This document shows positions 24,595 to 37,200 of a stretch of DNA of 64,000 bases, piece after piece (position 1 is the first letter of the stretch; every line of letters begins with the position of its first letter). A model generated the notes under the pieces. The model made no database searches. It had not been told where the DNA came from and worked only from the letters and a program-made list of their open reading frames with translations. The stretch is taken from the NCBI RefSeq assembly GCF_021347895.1, contig NC_067113.1, positions 3,392,251 to 3,456,250 on the forward strand. Reading direction: 5' to 3'. Source of the DNA: Acanthochromis polyacanthus (taxonomy: Eukaryota; Chordata; Actinopteri; Pomacentridae). Made by a program: the position numbers and the translations under genes.

Positions 24595-25934
24595 GTCTCT
24601 AAGTTCACTGCTCACCCTCAGGGATAGAATTAGAACTCAGAAATTAGAAGGGAAACCTGAGTAGAACTGTTGCTCCTTTGTGTAGAGTCTGTTGAAGTGG
24701 TTCAGATATCTAACCAGGATGTCATGCAGAAACAAGTTAATCACAGGCTAAAAATGCAAGTAAACACAGAGTGGAAAACAGCAAGTCAAAGCAAAAATCT
24801 AAATGAACACTGAAGAGTAAAAGTAAAGTAAAATCTTGGTCCACGACAAGTCGAGAACTCAAATCTTGTCAGTTAAAGTCCACTGACTCTCTTTGGAAGC
24901 TTTGAACTGTAGTTCCATAACCATTAAATGAGCTGTTTGGAAAGCTTAATTTCACACTGTACCTACTGAGCCTGCAAAAAGGTTAAGGAGACCTATCCTG
25001 GTCAATAGGTATAAGAATATCACCAATTATGGTCTGAAAACTCTTGAGACAGTTGCAAAAGCAGATGTAGGAATCTGACATTTTGTTATGTTTGACAAAT
25101 AAACAATATAATTAACACAAGGATGCACCAAGGAGAGCTGGAATTTAATTGAAAGATGGCACCCATTAATTCCAAGGAAAGGTGCTGACTTTGCACATAC
25201 TCTGAACAGAATTCAGTATGTTTCCATAGTGTGTTCATGTTCTTAGAGATCAGTGCTTTTCTGTAGTCGCACTAGCGAAGCGCGTGTGTGTTGGACAATC
25301 CCACCAGCCAAGTTGGCTACTTGCACCAATAAGTGCAAAAAAAAAAAAAAAAATCATATTGTTTTGCTACACTTCCCTTGTCAAAATTGCTTCAAACCCC
25401 AGCTCTGTTCCGAAAAGGGTTTGTTCAACTTGAGGCAATTTTCTCTTTTGTAACTCTACTCCCTTGGGGTACCCTGGATGGAAATTACTGAGCTACAGAA
25501 TTGTGGCAAATGTTGCACTGCTTGCAGTAAGACAAGTCATTCTAAAGTTAAGTAAATTTAAAAAGTAAAGACAGTCTGTTGTCACGAACCACCTATTTCA
25601 CAACTAACTGATATACTCAGCACATTTCAGCCCAAAGGGTTCATTTTGACTAAGGCACATTCATCAGCCTCTTCATTGTTGCAGTCCTAATAGGAGAAAT
25701 TGTTTATTGCTTTCTGTTGTGGACATTTCTGGCACCAAAAAGCACTCCTTATCTTTGCTTTTTGTAATTTGGAAGAAAAGAAAGAGCATTTCTGCTACAA
25801 TTGGTTGCTGAACCTTTCAAAAGCATCACAAATGACTGAAAAAAAAAAAATCCCCGTTTGATTATATAGTAGTGCAAGAATGCTGTAATCAGCACATACA
25901 TGCACAGACACAATTTATTATCCCCTGCCTCCAC
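24595..25934. other. Non-coding, nothing recognised
   Basis: About 1.3 kb. A 17-base A run at 25338-25354 follows GCACCAATAAGTGC and may be a retro-inserted tail, but no duplication was found. Confidence 0.4.
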
Positions 25935-26200
25935 AAAGTGGAAAAGGGGGATATAGGTTTGGCCTCCGTCCGTCCGACATGAAGGGGACAGCTTTTCTCA
26001 GAAACCATTACAGCAAGGATTACGAAATCTAGTGTGTAGCTTCACACCATGGACACCTTGATCAAGGTTGAAAATGAGTCCGGTGCGATAATATTTAACA
26101 GAGTTATGGCCCTTGATCACCATTTTAGATATAGACTCAGACATCACATGTGGCGGGGGATATTGATGACCATGTCGTCTTGTTAATAATTGTAACAATT
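25935..26200. repeat. Interspersed repeat with GGGGGATAT ends, low certainty
   Basis: Starts near GTGGAAAAGGGGGATATAGG with a CCGTCCGTCCG tract and ends near GGCGGGGGATATTGATGACC. The interior (AGCTTCACACCATGGACACC, then TTATGGCCCTTGATC) is of a kind that I recall as a dispersed animal repeat. No target duplication found. Confidence 0.35.
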
Positions 26201-26472
26201 GACACAATCCAACTGACAGTAATAACAGAGATTTTAGTTATATTTTAAACAAAAGCGCTTTGAGTTTAAACAGAGGAGGGCAAAATCAGGCATCTCATTT
26301 CCTTCAATGACCATTACTTTAGCAGAAGGTTAGGCCTTACTATCGTAAATATGATATCAGTGTACAAGTGTAAAATAAATGGTTGGACTGTTAAAGGTCA
26401 ACCCTTTCATAAGCCCACCTGTATCTCCAAATGAAAATAAAAAGTCCATACTGTCGACAAATGGCAGCAAAA

Positions 26473-27083
26473 TGTTAGGACTGTGGGGTGTGGAGAACCC
26501 AGGTGCAGACGTAACAGAGAGGCAACCGGGCATAATTAAAAGGATTTATTAACGAACTCAAAACTACTACAAACTGAAAGCAGGACTGAAGTGGACAAAA
26601 AACAAAACTAGACTGTGGCAAATGACAAGGCTAAAAAGGTACTTACATACAGAGAAACAAACGACTAAAGCAAGAGCAAACTGGAGTCCAAATGAACCTT
26701 TGAGTCCAACGGAGGGTAAATCCAGAAAAAGGTGAAAAATGAAGAAGTCCAACAAACTGATGTAATCCAGAGGGGTAGGGAAAGTGGGGAGTGGCATCTG
26801 AAGCAGCATGTAGATCCAACTACGCGCCAGCAAATAACTAAGGGAAAGGCAGGGCTTAAATAGGAGGGAAGGGGACCAGGTGAGATGAGTAGAGCTAATT
26901 TACTGCAGCTGACAGTGATCAGTTAATGAGGTGACAGAGCCAGGGGATGAGCAACTGGGAGAGAGACAGAAGGGGAAGACAACAGACAGAGACACACAAG
27001 CCAAAACACACACAGAAGGGCAAAAATGAGAAAAGGAAGGAAACGTGGAGAAAAAGGGCAAAAGTAGGACCATAACCATAACA
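26473..27083 (-). mobile_element. Solo LTR, 5-bp duplication CAAAA
   Basis: 611 bp beginning TGTTAGGACTG and ending CCATAACA (TG...CA), flanked by CAAAA at 26468-26472 and 27084-27088. Minus orientation is inferred from an AATAAA on that strand (about 26546) close to the 3' end. Such a structure arises when the two LTRs of a retrotransposon recombine and the internal part is lost. Family not determined. Confidence 0.8.
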
Positions 27084-27179
27084 CAAAATGTATCTGAAAA
27101 AAAATAACTTAACAAAAAATCAATATAAAGTGGTGTTCAACAGCATCATTGTAAAGGCAACAAATGAACAAAGGCTAAT

Positions 27180-27560
27180 TACACAATCTTGCACTCTGCA
27201 TTTTATATTTACAGTATATTTACCTCCATATACTGTATGCAATGTGTACCTACCTCATTGCCGTATTGCACCTACGTTGTTCATTTGTGCTTGCACGAGT
27301 ATGTCATATTTGCACAAGTATGAAGTTGTGTTTTTTTCTTTTATTCCATTCTTTTCATTTTATTCTTACTCTTACTATATTACTTGTTATATTTTGGTAA
27401 ATATATATATTTATCCTTGTTTGTTTTACTTATGCTGCTTATCTCTGATTTCTTGATTTTTAAATTCAACTTCTTATGCCATTGTTGCACTGACTACTCT
27501 ACATGCATTTTCAGTTGTCCCCTGGGGACAAATAAAGTTTTCTGAATCTCAGTCTCAATC
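27180..27560 (+). mobile_element. LINE 3' tail, probable
   Basis: Non-coding, ending TTGTCCCCTGGGGACAAATA followed by AAGTTTTCTGAATCTCAGTCTC. The hairpin-like CCCCTGGGG with AATAAA and a short tandem tail is usual at the 3' end of several fish LINEs. It has no coding part. Confidence 0.4.
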
Positions 27561-27827
27561 TGATCTGTGTGCAAGACATCACGGTGCAAGTCGCAAAGGA
27601 ATATTTCACATTAAAAATGCACCAGGGGAACATGCATCAGAGAGAATCAGACACAAATGAGGATATCTGACATCTTAAAATCAATGCCACTACAAATGTG
27701 ATATAGCTGAATTATGCTTTGTAACTTCATAGCACAACACAGTAATGACCACCTGACTACTTTTTTTTCTAACCTCACAAATGTTCGTACTGATTTTTCT
27801 TTTTACAATGTGTATGGTCTTAGAACA

Positions 27828-27925
27828 GAATAGAATAGAATAGAATAGAATCACTTTTTTCCCCGAAGGGAAATTCTTATGCCTCAAAATCCGCTGAATC
27901 CAGGGGAAATCCATTAAATTTCCAA
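27828..27925 (-). mobile_element. LINE 3' tail with (ATTCT)n end, probable
   Basis: On the minus strand the sequence reads AAATTTCCCTTCGGGG-type hairpin and then (ATTCT)n, the tail pattern of a fish LINE. It is oriented opposite to the tail at 27180-27560, about 270 bp away. Confidence 0.4.
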
Positions 27926-27929
27926 ACAT

Positions 27930-30045
27930 CCTGCATAATTTTACATGTATGCTGTTATTTCATTCTAAAATAACTTTAAAAATGATCCTAAACTCTAAAG
28001 ACTGGCTTTGACATAGTGGTTTAATAAACTACTAGAGTGAAACAAAACGTGTTACGATAAATGCCCTGTTCATTACTACTCATTTTCATAACATGTTTTG
28101 TTCAATGTTTCATACATGGAGCATCTACTGCAATATCGCCTCTCAGTGTTTTTTGTCAATAATCAGCAAAAATCATAAAATTAAGCTTTTAAAACTTACC
28201 TGTTACTCTGTTTGAGAGCCTGCACATTTCAAATCTCCTCCCCATGTTCACTTAAAATCTGAGCAGTAGATGGATGATTCTGCTAAATTGTTCCACAGAC
28301 CAATCTCTCTGAAACTCAGTGGTGTCCTTAAAAGTTTCACTTGCATCTTGTGAATTCTTAATTAGAATGCATAATTAGGGTGCAAAAACAAAAAGCTACT
28401 GCACAACAAGAACATCATTTTTCATCCCAGATATGAATGTGAGTTGATACATCATTTTTGGCTATGCCACTTTCCTGTTTGTGGCTTTGAGTTCTTCCCA
28501 ACTTTTAGCAAAAACAAGGGAGAACAAAGAAGGGGTGAGCATTGTGGAAGAGATGATTAAATGCTTTGGACTTTAATTGGTGTTTGGGTGACAGCTCAGA
28601 GAGAAAACAAGGACACACTCACAGGATTGAAGTTGTGTGTGTCTGTGGAAACAGCTGCTGTTGTGATGCACATAAACACATTTTACTGACGTAGTTGAGG
28701 AATAATTTATGAATAGATGAGCTGATGAGTAATCTATCAGAGATAATTTCCTAAAATAAAAGCACCGGTTTTAATGCAGCACTTTTTCTTTAGTCACAAA
28801 CCAGAAGGAATCCCGCACAAATAATAGGAAGATGAGTGACTGTTGCTTTTAATGATAAGTAAATGTCAGATTTCCTAGTAATACAGTGTGACTAAAACTG
28901 TTGTTTTCTGCTGATGATAAAGTAACTTCAGGAAGCTTGACTCTGACAAACACACACAAAAAAAACGGTATTAAGGTGGGACAACCAGTCCCAGGTTCCC
29001 TCTAGTTAGAATTGTGTCAGCATCAGTAGCTTTGCCATGTGTTCTGGTGACTTCAGGCTGTCAAGTTTACAGATGCTGGAAGGAACTGCAGGATGCTTCT
29101 ACAGCAAGAAGCAGAGAACCATTTCAAATTCTGATAAAGACTTGCATTTTTCCTCAGTTCTACACTGACTGCTTTTCACAGTTTTTTTTTTTTTTTTTTA
29201 AGTTCAGCTTCAACATCTAAAGGAGAGACCCAAGTGCAGTGTGTATTGGAGGTTTTTCTTTAGGGTAGTGTTTTAGCTGGAAGTTACTGGAATAGTCAGT
29301 CCATTGGCCACCATTTTGGGCTCAAATGAAATCTCTCAACTGCTATAAGTGACTCCCTTTAAATCTGGCACATTCATTCCGCTGTCTTTTCTTCTAAAGC
29401 CTGCATGAGATGGATTTTTGTTGTTCAGTTAAGTCTTATGTCTGAAATTGATTGTCATTAAATCTGGAAAACACGCTCAGGTCTCACTCAGGGTCAGTTT
29501 CAAGTGACCCCTTCACTTTTCATTTAGTGCTATCATCAGGTCAGATTTTAATACTTTCACACTTTTTTCCTGTGACCTCATCAGACAAGTCAACATCTGA
29601 GGCTGGCAAGACAACATCTGGATCAGCCAGAGTTTTGGAAACACAAAGTTCAAATGGAGATCTTTGGCAACCACCAGCAAAGGTATATCTGGAGACCAAA
29701 ACAGAGTAGCATTTGATTTAAAGAATATGTGACCAACTGTTAAAAATCGAGGTGGACATGTTTTTGCTCTAGGTTTAAAGGGAGTCATGAATTCCTCTCA
29801 GTATCAGGCCAATTTTCGATTCCTATGCCAAGCAGTCTCTCAAGAAAGTGAATATGAAAAACGTTTGGCTTTTACAGCAGAACAATGGTCTGACACATAC
29901 TTCAGTTTCATTACTATAACTTGTGTCCACACTGTAATATCTGCCAATGTGCGGTTTCTGACTAGGATTCCTACAATTTACAGCTGATGTTCATGAAAAA
30001 ATAACATTTGAATAAAGATTCATTTTTAATGTTGTCTTGGTGTTT
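27930..30045. other. Non-coding, nothing recognised
   Basis: About 2.1 kb. Frames are short and none resembles a known exon. An 18-base T run lies at about 29183-29200. Confidence 0.5.
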
Positions 30046-30053
30046 TTACTTAA

Positions 30054-30432
30054 CCCTCGTGTTGTCCTTACCAAAAGATGTTGTTGCCTTGTCTGAAAAA
30101 AGTCCAAAAATTCAGAAAAAAAATCCCTAAATTTATAAGAATTTGTAAAATCTTTAGGAAGAAAATTCCTGAAAAGTTTCCCTCAAAAGTTTTATTTTTT
30201 TTAAATAAAAAATCCCCAAATTTGACAGCGAAAATCACTGGATTTTGGTTGATTTTTTTCTGAATGTTCTTAAACGTTTTTTTAATTTGTTTTTTTCCAC
30301 CAAAAAATGTTCAATGATTTCCTAAAAAAATGTTGAAAATGTGGAAGTTTTCACTGTGAAAATGTATATATTTTTTTCCACATTTTTAAAACTTTTAAAC
30401 GGGTCAATTTGACCCACAGGATGGCAGGAGGG
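30054..30432. mobile_element. TTAA-flanked short element (CCCTC ends)
   Basis: 379 bp. Left end CCCTCGTGTTGTCCT and reversed right end CCCTCCTGCCATCCT are inverted. TTAA occurs on both sides (30050-30053 and 30433-30436). The interior is A/T-rich and holds GGGTCAATTTGACCC, a palindrome just inside the right end. Probably piggyBac-like and non-autonomous. Confidence 0.75.
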
Positions 30433-31029
30433 TTAAAATGTCAACAATACAGGTATATGAAATTTGCCCAGGGGCCTATTTCACGAAGCAGGTTTAGGGA
30501 AAACTCTGAGTTTCTTAACCCTGAAATGAGGGAAACTCAGAGTTTTCCATTTCACGAAGCGAGGTAACTCTAACCAGGGAATGCGGGGTAACTCTAGCCT
30601 GTTTCACAAAGAGGGGTAACTTCAATTCTCGGTCAGTTACCGCAGTAACAGACTCTATGACTCTAACCTGGTCGCCAGCAGGTTTATCTGAGAAAACCTC
30701 CAGTTTCTCTCTGTCTCCGCCCACTTTCAGCCACACACGCTGTTTCATTTCCTCATTCATTCAGTCAGTAAGCGAGCGAGTTTTGGCGTAGAACAGCTTT
30801 TATTAACGATCCAGTGGATAAAGGAGCAGCATTACTGCACAGATAATTAAATATTCGTCGGTAGATTGTTATCAGACCGAGCATAAATGTTCTCGCATTT
30901 CCGGACAATTATCGGTTTGAGCGGTACCGTTTTATAATCGTTTCAAGTCCATAATCTACATAAACAACCTAATCCGTCCTTACATTTACATTACCAGCCG
31001 CAGTCATGCTCTCACATCCAGCAGATATT

Positions 31030-32074
31030 TTGTGTGTTGCGCTGCGGTTCTTTGCACATGGAAGTTTTTATATGATGTCGGAGATGCAGAACACTACAGT
31101 AAGACAACTGTATGCAGGACAGTCAGAAAAGTTTTCCTGGCTCTGAAACGACTTTTACTCATCATTGTGCATGGGATTGCAGGTGAATGATGTAGAGATC
31201 TGTTAAATTCATTTTAAATCATATTCCCTTCATGACATTGTGCTGCAGCCTCAGGCTGGGATTAGTCATTTTAATTTCTTTTAGGATTTCCCAGTGTGAT
31301 TGGCTGCATAGATGCACACACATCCCCATCACAGCTCCCTCACATCATGAATAGGAAGTCCATTCACAGCATAAATGTGCAGGTCGGCTACAGGTAGACT
31401 GACTACTGTTTCTAAATGTGAAAGACTGCATCATAGTTCAACATCTGTCATTCTCTGCACTGTCCAGATCATATGTGATGCTGCATACATCATTTCTAAT
31501 GTGGAGGCCACGTGGTCTGGGTCTGTTCATGACTCCAGGATTTATGGAGAGTCTAACCTGAGCAACAGACTGCAGCATGGTCAGCAGCCTAAAGATTTTC
31601 ACAATAGAATTCTCTTGTCTCCCTCCTTTAATATACTCTGATGTATCCACTATACATTACAGGAGAGTTTGATGGCCTTCTGCTGGGTGACAGGGGTTAC
31701 CATGCCAACCCAGGCTGATGACCTCATACCCTGACCCTGAACCAGGCCCCCAACAGAACTTCAACCGGACTCACTGCAGGACCAGAGCCCGGGTGGAGAT
31801 GACCATAGGCCTGCTGAAAGCCCGTTTCCAGAGCCTACATCTCCTCAGGGTGACCCCTGAGAGAGCCTGTGATATTACTGTGGCATGTGTTGTTCTTCAT
31901 AATATTACCACTATTAGAGGAGAGCAACACCCTGCCCTACAAACTGAAGACCCAGATGATGAGCCCATCCACCTGCAGCTATCCAGGACAGCAGAGCAGT
32001 CAGAGACACCGTATGCAATAATCACTTTAGAGTTTAAGTCACCATCATCACCACCACAGCAAATAAAGACATGA
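31030..32074 (+). pseudogene. HARBI1-like DDE nuclease, frameshifted
   Basis: Four exon-like blocks. Block 1 (about 31030-31185) reads VALRFFAHGSFLYDVGD and KTTVCRTVRKV, the helix-turn-helix region. Block 2 (31285-31382) reads GFPSVIGCIDAHT with the first catalytic Asp, then NRKSIHSINVQ. Block 3 (31468-31579) reads IICDAAYIISNVEA and GSVHDSRIYGES with the second Asp. Block 4 (31663-32074) starts GEFDGLLLGDRGYHANPG, hits a stop, and continues in another frame with RTRARVEMTIGLLKARF (final Glu) and ITVACVVLHNI. Acceptor and donor sites flank blocks 2 and 3. The frame break in block 4, and His after Ala where Gly-Thr is usual in block 2, show decay. Confidence 0.85.
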
Positions 32075-32169
32075 TACACATTTCATTTGGTCTTCTTTAT
32101 TTCCTACAAATAAAAGAGATGGTTCAGTTCATGTTCCAATAGTTAACATAATTCATCTGTAACCATCAC

Positions 32170-32668
32170 CCACCTCTAACTTGTGCTCCAGTATTTCAAT
32201 TTCCAGATCTGCCCTCCTAATCTGTTTTTTTGGATTTTTCTCTGCAAATGCAGTTTGTAAATCCGTTTTACTGATAACTGGGATTACATAGAGGACATTA
32301 AATTATACAGTTGCACATGAATTCCACAGAATGAACCTCTGGTGTTTCCTGAACATCCATCTCACTGTGTCAGTCTGTGCAGTGGAAGCTGAGGGACCAT
32401 CCTGCTGTTGTCCAGCCATGCTCTGTTAAAAAAGATGAGAATGTGCAACACTTCAGTGTAGGCTAAATGTCACACTCTCTATTCCACCCAAAATCTGAAT
32501 GGGAAGAGAACTATCAGTAACATACCTCTGTATGCCTTTCTGGATCCCCCTCTGTAAAGGCAGCAGACACACTTTCATCCTCTTCATCCTAGATCAGTGA
32601 CATGTTTCAGTACATTTAAACTACCATTTGGATCAATCTTTGGAGTGTTGACTACTTACAATTACAAG

Positions 32669-32717
<49 letters not shown>

Positions 32718-33256
32718 CATCCATGACATTTTATACCACCGTTTTACAGGCATCTGCTTTCTTTCTGTTGGCTGAGCAGAAGTCTATGTTAGTTTAAATA
32801 GGCTTAATTATTTAACAGGACATGATATGGATGCAGACATTTAGGCTATGTGTGGATAAAACAACTGCACAGTCAAACAGCCACTTAATATTTAGGCTAC
32901 TTTACAATGTAAAACATGATCAACATGAAGTACCTCCATGAGATATTGCCGAGGTCTGACCTGTTTGAACAATGTTTTTATATTTCATCTTAAGCTGCTG
33001 CCCCAGCGGGATTTCACCTAAATGAAATAACTTACTAGGCTGCCATTCAGACAGTTATTCCCTGCAATATTATTACGATTACAAAGGACTACATTTAAAC
33101 TTACGCATTGATCCGGGCTGTTCTCCACGCCGTCTCTCTCTCTTTTGCAGCTGCAGCGGTGTTGCACTTCTTTGTAAAAACGTGTTCAAACTCGCCATAT
33201 GAGCGCGTTAAAAACTTCCCGTTCAAAAACGCAGCCTTTCGCTTCCCCGTTTCCAT
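32170..33256 (-). pseudogene. Harbinger Myb/SANT-like DNA-binding gene, decayed
   Basis: This accessory protein normally binds the element ends and brings in the nuclease. Exon 1 runs from the ATG at 33256 to a GTAAG donor after 33105 and reads GEFEHVFTKKCNTAAAAKER with TAWRTARINA, the SANT-like helices. Exon 2 (about 32995-32943) holds QQLKMKYKNIVQT but is out of frame with exon 1. Later pieces read DEEDESVSAAFTEGDPERHTE (about 32590-32527) and ADLEIEILEHKLEV (about 32220-32175), the C-terminal coiled coil. Reading frames are not consistent, so I call it a pseudogene. Confidence 0.7.
32670..32712. repeat. (TA)n microsatellite inside the Harbinger
   Basis: Pure TA tract. It arose after or during the decay of the element and lies in the intergenic part. 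Confidence 0.95.
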
Positions 33257-33487
33257 GGTGACTCATCGAATCGGGGTTCCATCGATGCTGTCTTTTCAGA
33301 GTTGCGGTGCACGTGCATAACTCCGGGTCAAACTACTCCGAGTTGATTAACCCAACTCAAATCAGCCGTTGTGAAACCGAAAACTCAGAGTTTTCTATCT
33401 CAGAGTTTTCTATCTCAGAGTAGATCAACTCAGAGTTGTGGAAGAAACTCAGAGTTTGTAAAACCTGCTTCGTGAAATAGGCCCCAG

Positions 33488-33906
33488 GTCCCTTTCAGAA
33501 ATTAATTTATTATCATTCCTTTTGGAGCAGAGTGCTGGAAAATTTCCTTAAATGGAAATATAATCTTCAGAATTTTGCTTGCATCTGTTTGGACATTTCC
33601 TGGATCCAGACCAACATATTTATGCTGAGGTGGGAGGAGAGGCACAGCTGAGGCTGTGTTCATGTTGATTTACTGCCGCTTTGCAGTTGTTGTGTTTATT
33701 TTGGGAAGATGTGCCATTTAAACCTTCCATGTCCACAATTGGTAACACAGTAAAATGTTTGTATGTCATTTGGTTGAAGCACATTCACACAGAAGCGCAT
33801 TACATCTTTTATTTGGATTAGGTTTTTCCTCTTTCAGTTTTTATTTTTCTTTTTGTCTTTTTTCATCTACAGCTGTTTGATACATGTGTCAAGATTCTAA
33901 TAATTA
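33488..33906. other. Non-coding, nothing recognised
   Basis: About 420 bp of AT-rich sequence between the Harbinger and the SINE. Confidence 0.5.
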
Positions 33907-33918
33907 CATCCACATGTC

Positions 33919-34284
33919 CATCCGTCCATCCTCTATACACCACTTTATCCTCACTAGGGTCGTGGGGGGTGCTGGAGCCTATTCCAGCTGACTCGAGCAA
34001 AGGCAGAGGACACCCTGGACAGGTCGCCAGTCTGTCACAGGGCTACATATACAGACAGACAATCACACTCACATTCACACCTACGGGCAATTTAGAGTAA
34101 TCAGTTAACCTCAGCATATTTTTGGACTGTGGGAGGAAGCCGGAGTGCCCGGAGAAAACCCACGCATGCACAGGGAGAACATGCAAACTCCATGCAGAAA
34201 GATCCCAGGCCCACTCCGGGATTTGAACCGGAGATCTTCTTGCTGCAAGGCGAAAGTGCTAACCACTATTACACTGTGCAGCCC
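33919..34284 (-). mobile_element. tRNA-derived SINE with 12-bp duplication
   Basis: 366 bp flanked by CATCCACATGTC at 33907-33918 and 34285-34296. On the minus strand it begins GGGCTGCACAGTG, has a box A-like TAGTGGTTAGCACTTTCGCC (34250-34269) and box B GGTTCAAATCC (34218-34229), then a long body with GCATGTTCTCCCTGTGCATG and TGAATGTGAGTGTGATTG, and ends in GGATGG/GGACGG tetramer-like units. Internal RNA polymerase III boxes and a LINE-type duplication define a SINE. A truncated copy lies at 1-127. Confidence 0.9.
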
Positions 34285-34296
34285 CATCCACATGTC

Positions 34297-37200
34297 ACAA
34301 AGTGGAATTCAGACAGACAGAGCTCCACAGAAAAGTCAATACTGATGTTCAGTTTAATGACTGAGTCACCTGCAAGAACTTAGAGAATATCTCATCTTTC
34401 CTGTACAGTTGATTAAGTTGCCATCACAAAGCTGAGGGAGAGGCTATATGTAATTCCAACTCGTGGATGTTACTGTGGATGAAACTTAGTTATTCAAACC
34501 TTTTGACATTTGCTTAACAAAAGCACAGATATTTTGCATTTGTGCCTCCGGTTGTTTATTAAAATTTTAACAGAAAAAATGAGATTTTCAAATTTGCAAA
34601 GTAGAACAGTGCAGTTTTAATGTATGCATTAATTACTGATTTATTGTTTGCGCCTCTATTGACAACTACAACAGCGTGGCTACAGTACAGTTAACAGTTG
34701 ATCTGCCCAAGTCCTCCAAGGGTTTTTCTTTTCTACAAAAATAATAATGAAGAAAAAGTTTTGAGATGCAATTAAAAATAACAGCTTTGCACTACAGTCT
34801 TATTGATGCTCGGTAACTACTGAAACACTAGGCTTTATTTTTTTAAATTTCTACCTAATTAAACCTCCCCAGATGCAGTCAAGTCAGGAACAGCTATAAG
34901 ACCAAAAAATAAAACAACAAAAAATATGGCAGGAATGTTGGGATATAACAAGTCTGTGTCCCCGTCAGAGGCTTGTCCGTTGTCTCTTTTCCTTTGCCTA
35001 ATCAAAACTGTAGTCAGTGAGTTGGTGACACTGATGTGATCGAAGCTGTCCTAAAAATTTTCAACTGCTATTCTCCTGAATTTGATGCAACAGAAATGAG
35101 CAACAACAATCCTTCATCCATTTTAGTCATAGTAGTACAAGGTGGCCTCTTTTTGACTGTGCCACACCTTCTAAATATAGTGGTAGATTGTGTTCAAAAA
35201 GAAATGTGACCTGGTTCAGGTACAGGGACCTCCAGGATGGAAAGTGTTAAGTCTTGCACTGGATTCTGAATAAATCACCAGCAGTTCCACTAGCAAAGGG
35301 CCCCACATCATCAAAGTCTCTCTTCTGTGATTCACAGTTGAAATTATACATGCAGATGCATTTATTCACCTTCTCAGAATCTCATATATGAACAGAAGTT
35401 GGACCCAAAAATCTGATCTAAACTCCATTTCACACGTTTTAGCCCAAGCAGTTCTTTTCTTCTTCTTGGTCTCCTTCATTAGTGGTTACTTTGCATTACT
35501 TAAGGTATGAAAGTCTGATTCATATAGTTTCCTCTCATGGTTGATGTAGAGATATATCTGCAGTTTGAATTTTGGGAAGCATTGATGTGGGCCCATGTAG
35601 TTTGCCACCCAAAATGTGGTTTGCTGAGAAAAATCTAAATCCATTCAGATTATATTTAGAATCCTCTCACAGCTGTACCTTACCCTACCTTACAGCACTG
35701 GAACTCTGACCAATGCAGCTAATCTGTAGCATAATTCAGCATAAGGCAAAGATTATGCGTAGGAAAATTTTTATGGATGAGAAAATTTAGTACCAAAGTG
35801 AAGAAGTGAAAATATTCTGAATATAGAATACACATAAAATATTGATTCTTTTTTGGTGACTAACATAGGTTTTTGCTGCTGACCATCATTACATCAGTAC
35901 AGGGTGTCCCTAAAGTCTGGACACATAGGAAATCTCATTAACTATATTTTTGGCATTGCATTGCTTAGGTTCCCGGCGGCAGTCCTCTCTGCTTCCTCAA
36001 ACTGGGGGCATGCTGACCGCAATGTACTGTAGGTAATACAATGACTATAAATCAGGAACCTCATGCAAATCTACGGCAAAGAAAACACACTATCACATTC
36101 AGATATTGCTGGTAGTGTGCAATGCTGTCATTAAAGCAAACAGTGGCTACTCTGACAAATAATAATAACAATAATGAATAAAATATGAAAATTCTGTTAG
36201 TTAGTATATATGAGTGTTATTTCATATTTTACATGTGCCCACTTTTTTTCTGCGCTAAGCAAAATACCAAGAACAGAGGAAAAACTCTTGGGTAAGTAGT
36301 TAATTTTTTAAGTAGAACTGTACCTGAGAAGTCAAGCTGATACTGATACTAAGTAAACAAAACAGGGATCTGGAATACACCTGCAGGTACATCAGTATCA
36401 GGTTTGACATTTAGTTTGCCTCTGCAAAAGACTGACATTTTTACTGCAGCTGTACTGTCAACATTTTGCAGAAAAAGAAGCTCTAAAGGACACTGTGACC
36501 CAGACGAACACTGCCTCTCAATGTGATCTCCACATATCCGACAACAGTTCCACACCAGTGTGAGAAGGGTCGGAAAGTCAACTGAGAGTGGCAGCACGGT
36601 ATAATACTCTATGTAGAGACAACAAACTACCATTGTTTGCTTTGTGTGGTTTAAACTTTTGCCATTTAACACCTTCATCTATGTCAGCACGTCATGTCAG
36701 GATGATATCAGGATGTATCCGTGATGGCAAACTAATAATGAGAATAAAAGTAAGAATTGCAGTAATCATTTCACTTGGGTAAAACTTGTAGTTAGGAGCA
36801 CAAAGATTTTTCCACAGAGAGCATAACAAGCAATCACAAAAATGAAAAAACCCAAGATCAATTAAATGCAACAACACAATTAGAGTAATACAGAAATGAA
36901 ATGTACATTAAATCACCTACAGTGTAAAACAACAGGTACAAATTAAGATCCTGCTGTTGAATAAGAAAGCTGTATGATTTCAGAAAACAGGACAAGTTGT
37001 TCGGGGAGAAGGCAATCTATGGAAATATGTCTTCAGAAAGGATTTTAAAATCAGAAACAGTGTCAGCCAATCAAACACCAATTGGAAGACTGTACCAGAG
37101 CTGAGCTGCCAGGACAGCAAATGCTCAATCAGCCTTTAAACCTAATTTGAACTGGAAGAACTGAACTTCGCAGCAGATCTAAGTGGTTCATTTGATCTGT

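Larger units (their letters stand above)
30472..33484. mobile_element. PIF/Harbinger transposon with both genes, decayed
   Basis: 3013 bp with inverted ends GGGCCTATTTCACGAAGCAG (about 25 bp, nearly perfect) and a CAG duplication (30469-30471 and 33485-33487). Subterminal repeats of AACTCAGAGTTTTC type occur at both ends. A nuclease gene lies on the plus strand and a Myb/SANT-like gene on the minus strand, converging, the usual two-gene plan of vertebrate Harbingers. Both genes carry lesions. A (TA)n tract has grown inside. Confidence 0.9.

Noticed and set aside
35900..35930. CAGGGTGTCCCTAAAGTCTG as a mariner end
   Set aside because: Only one end is visible and no TA duplication pair or transposase remains; kept only as a note.
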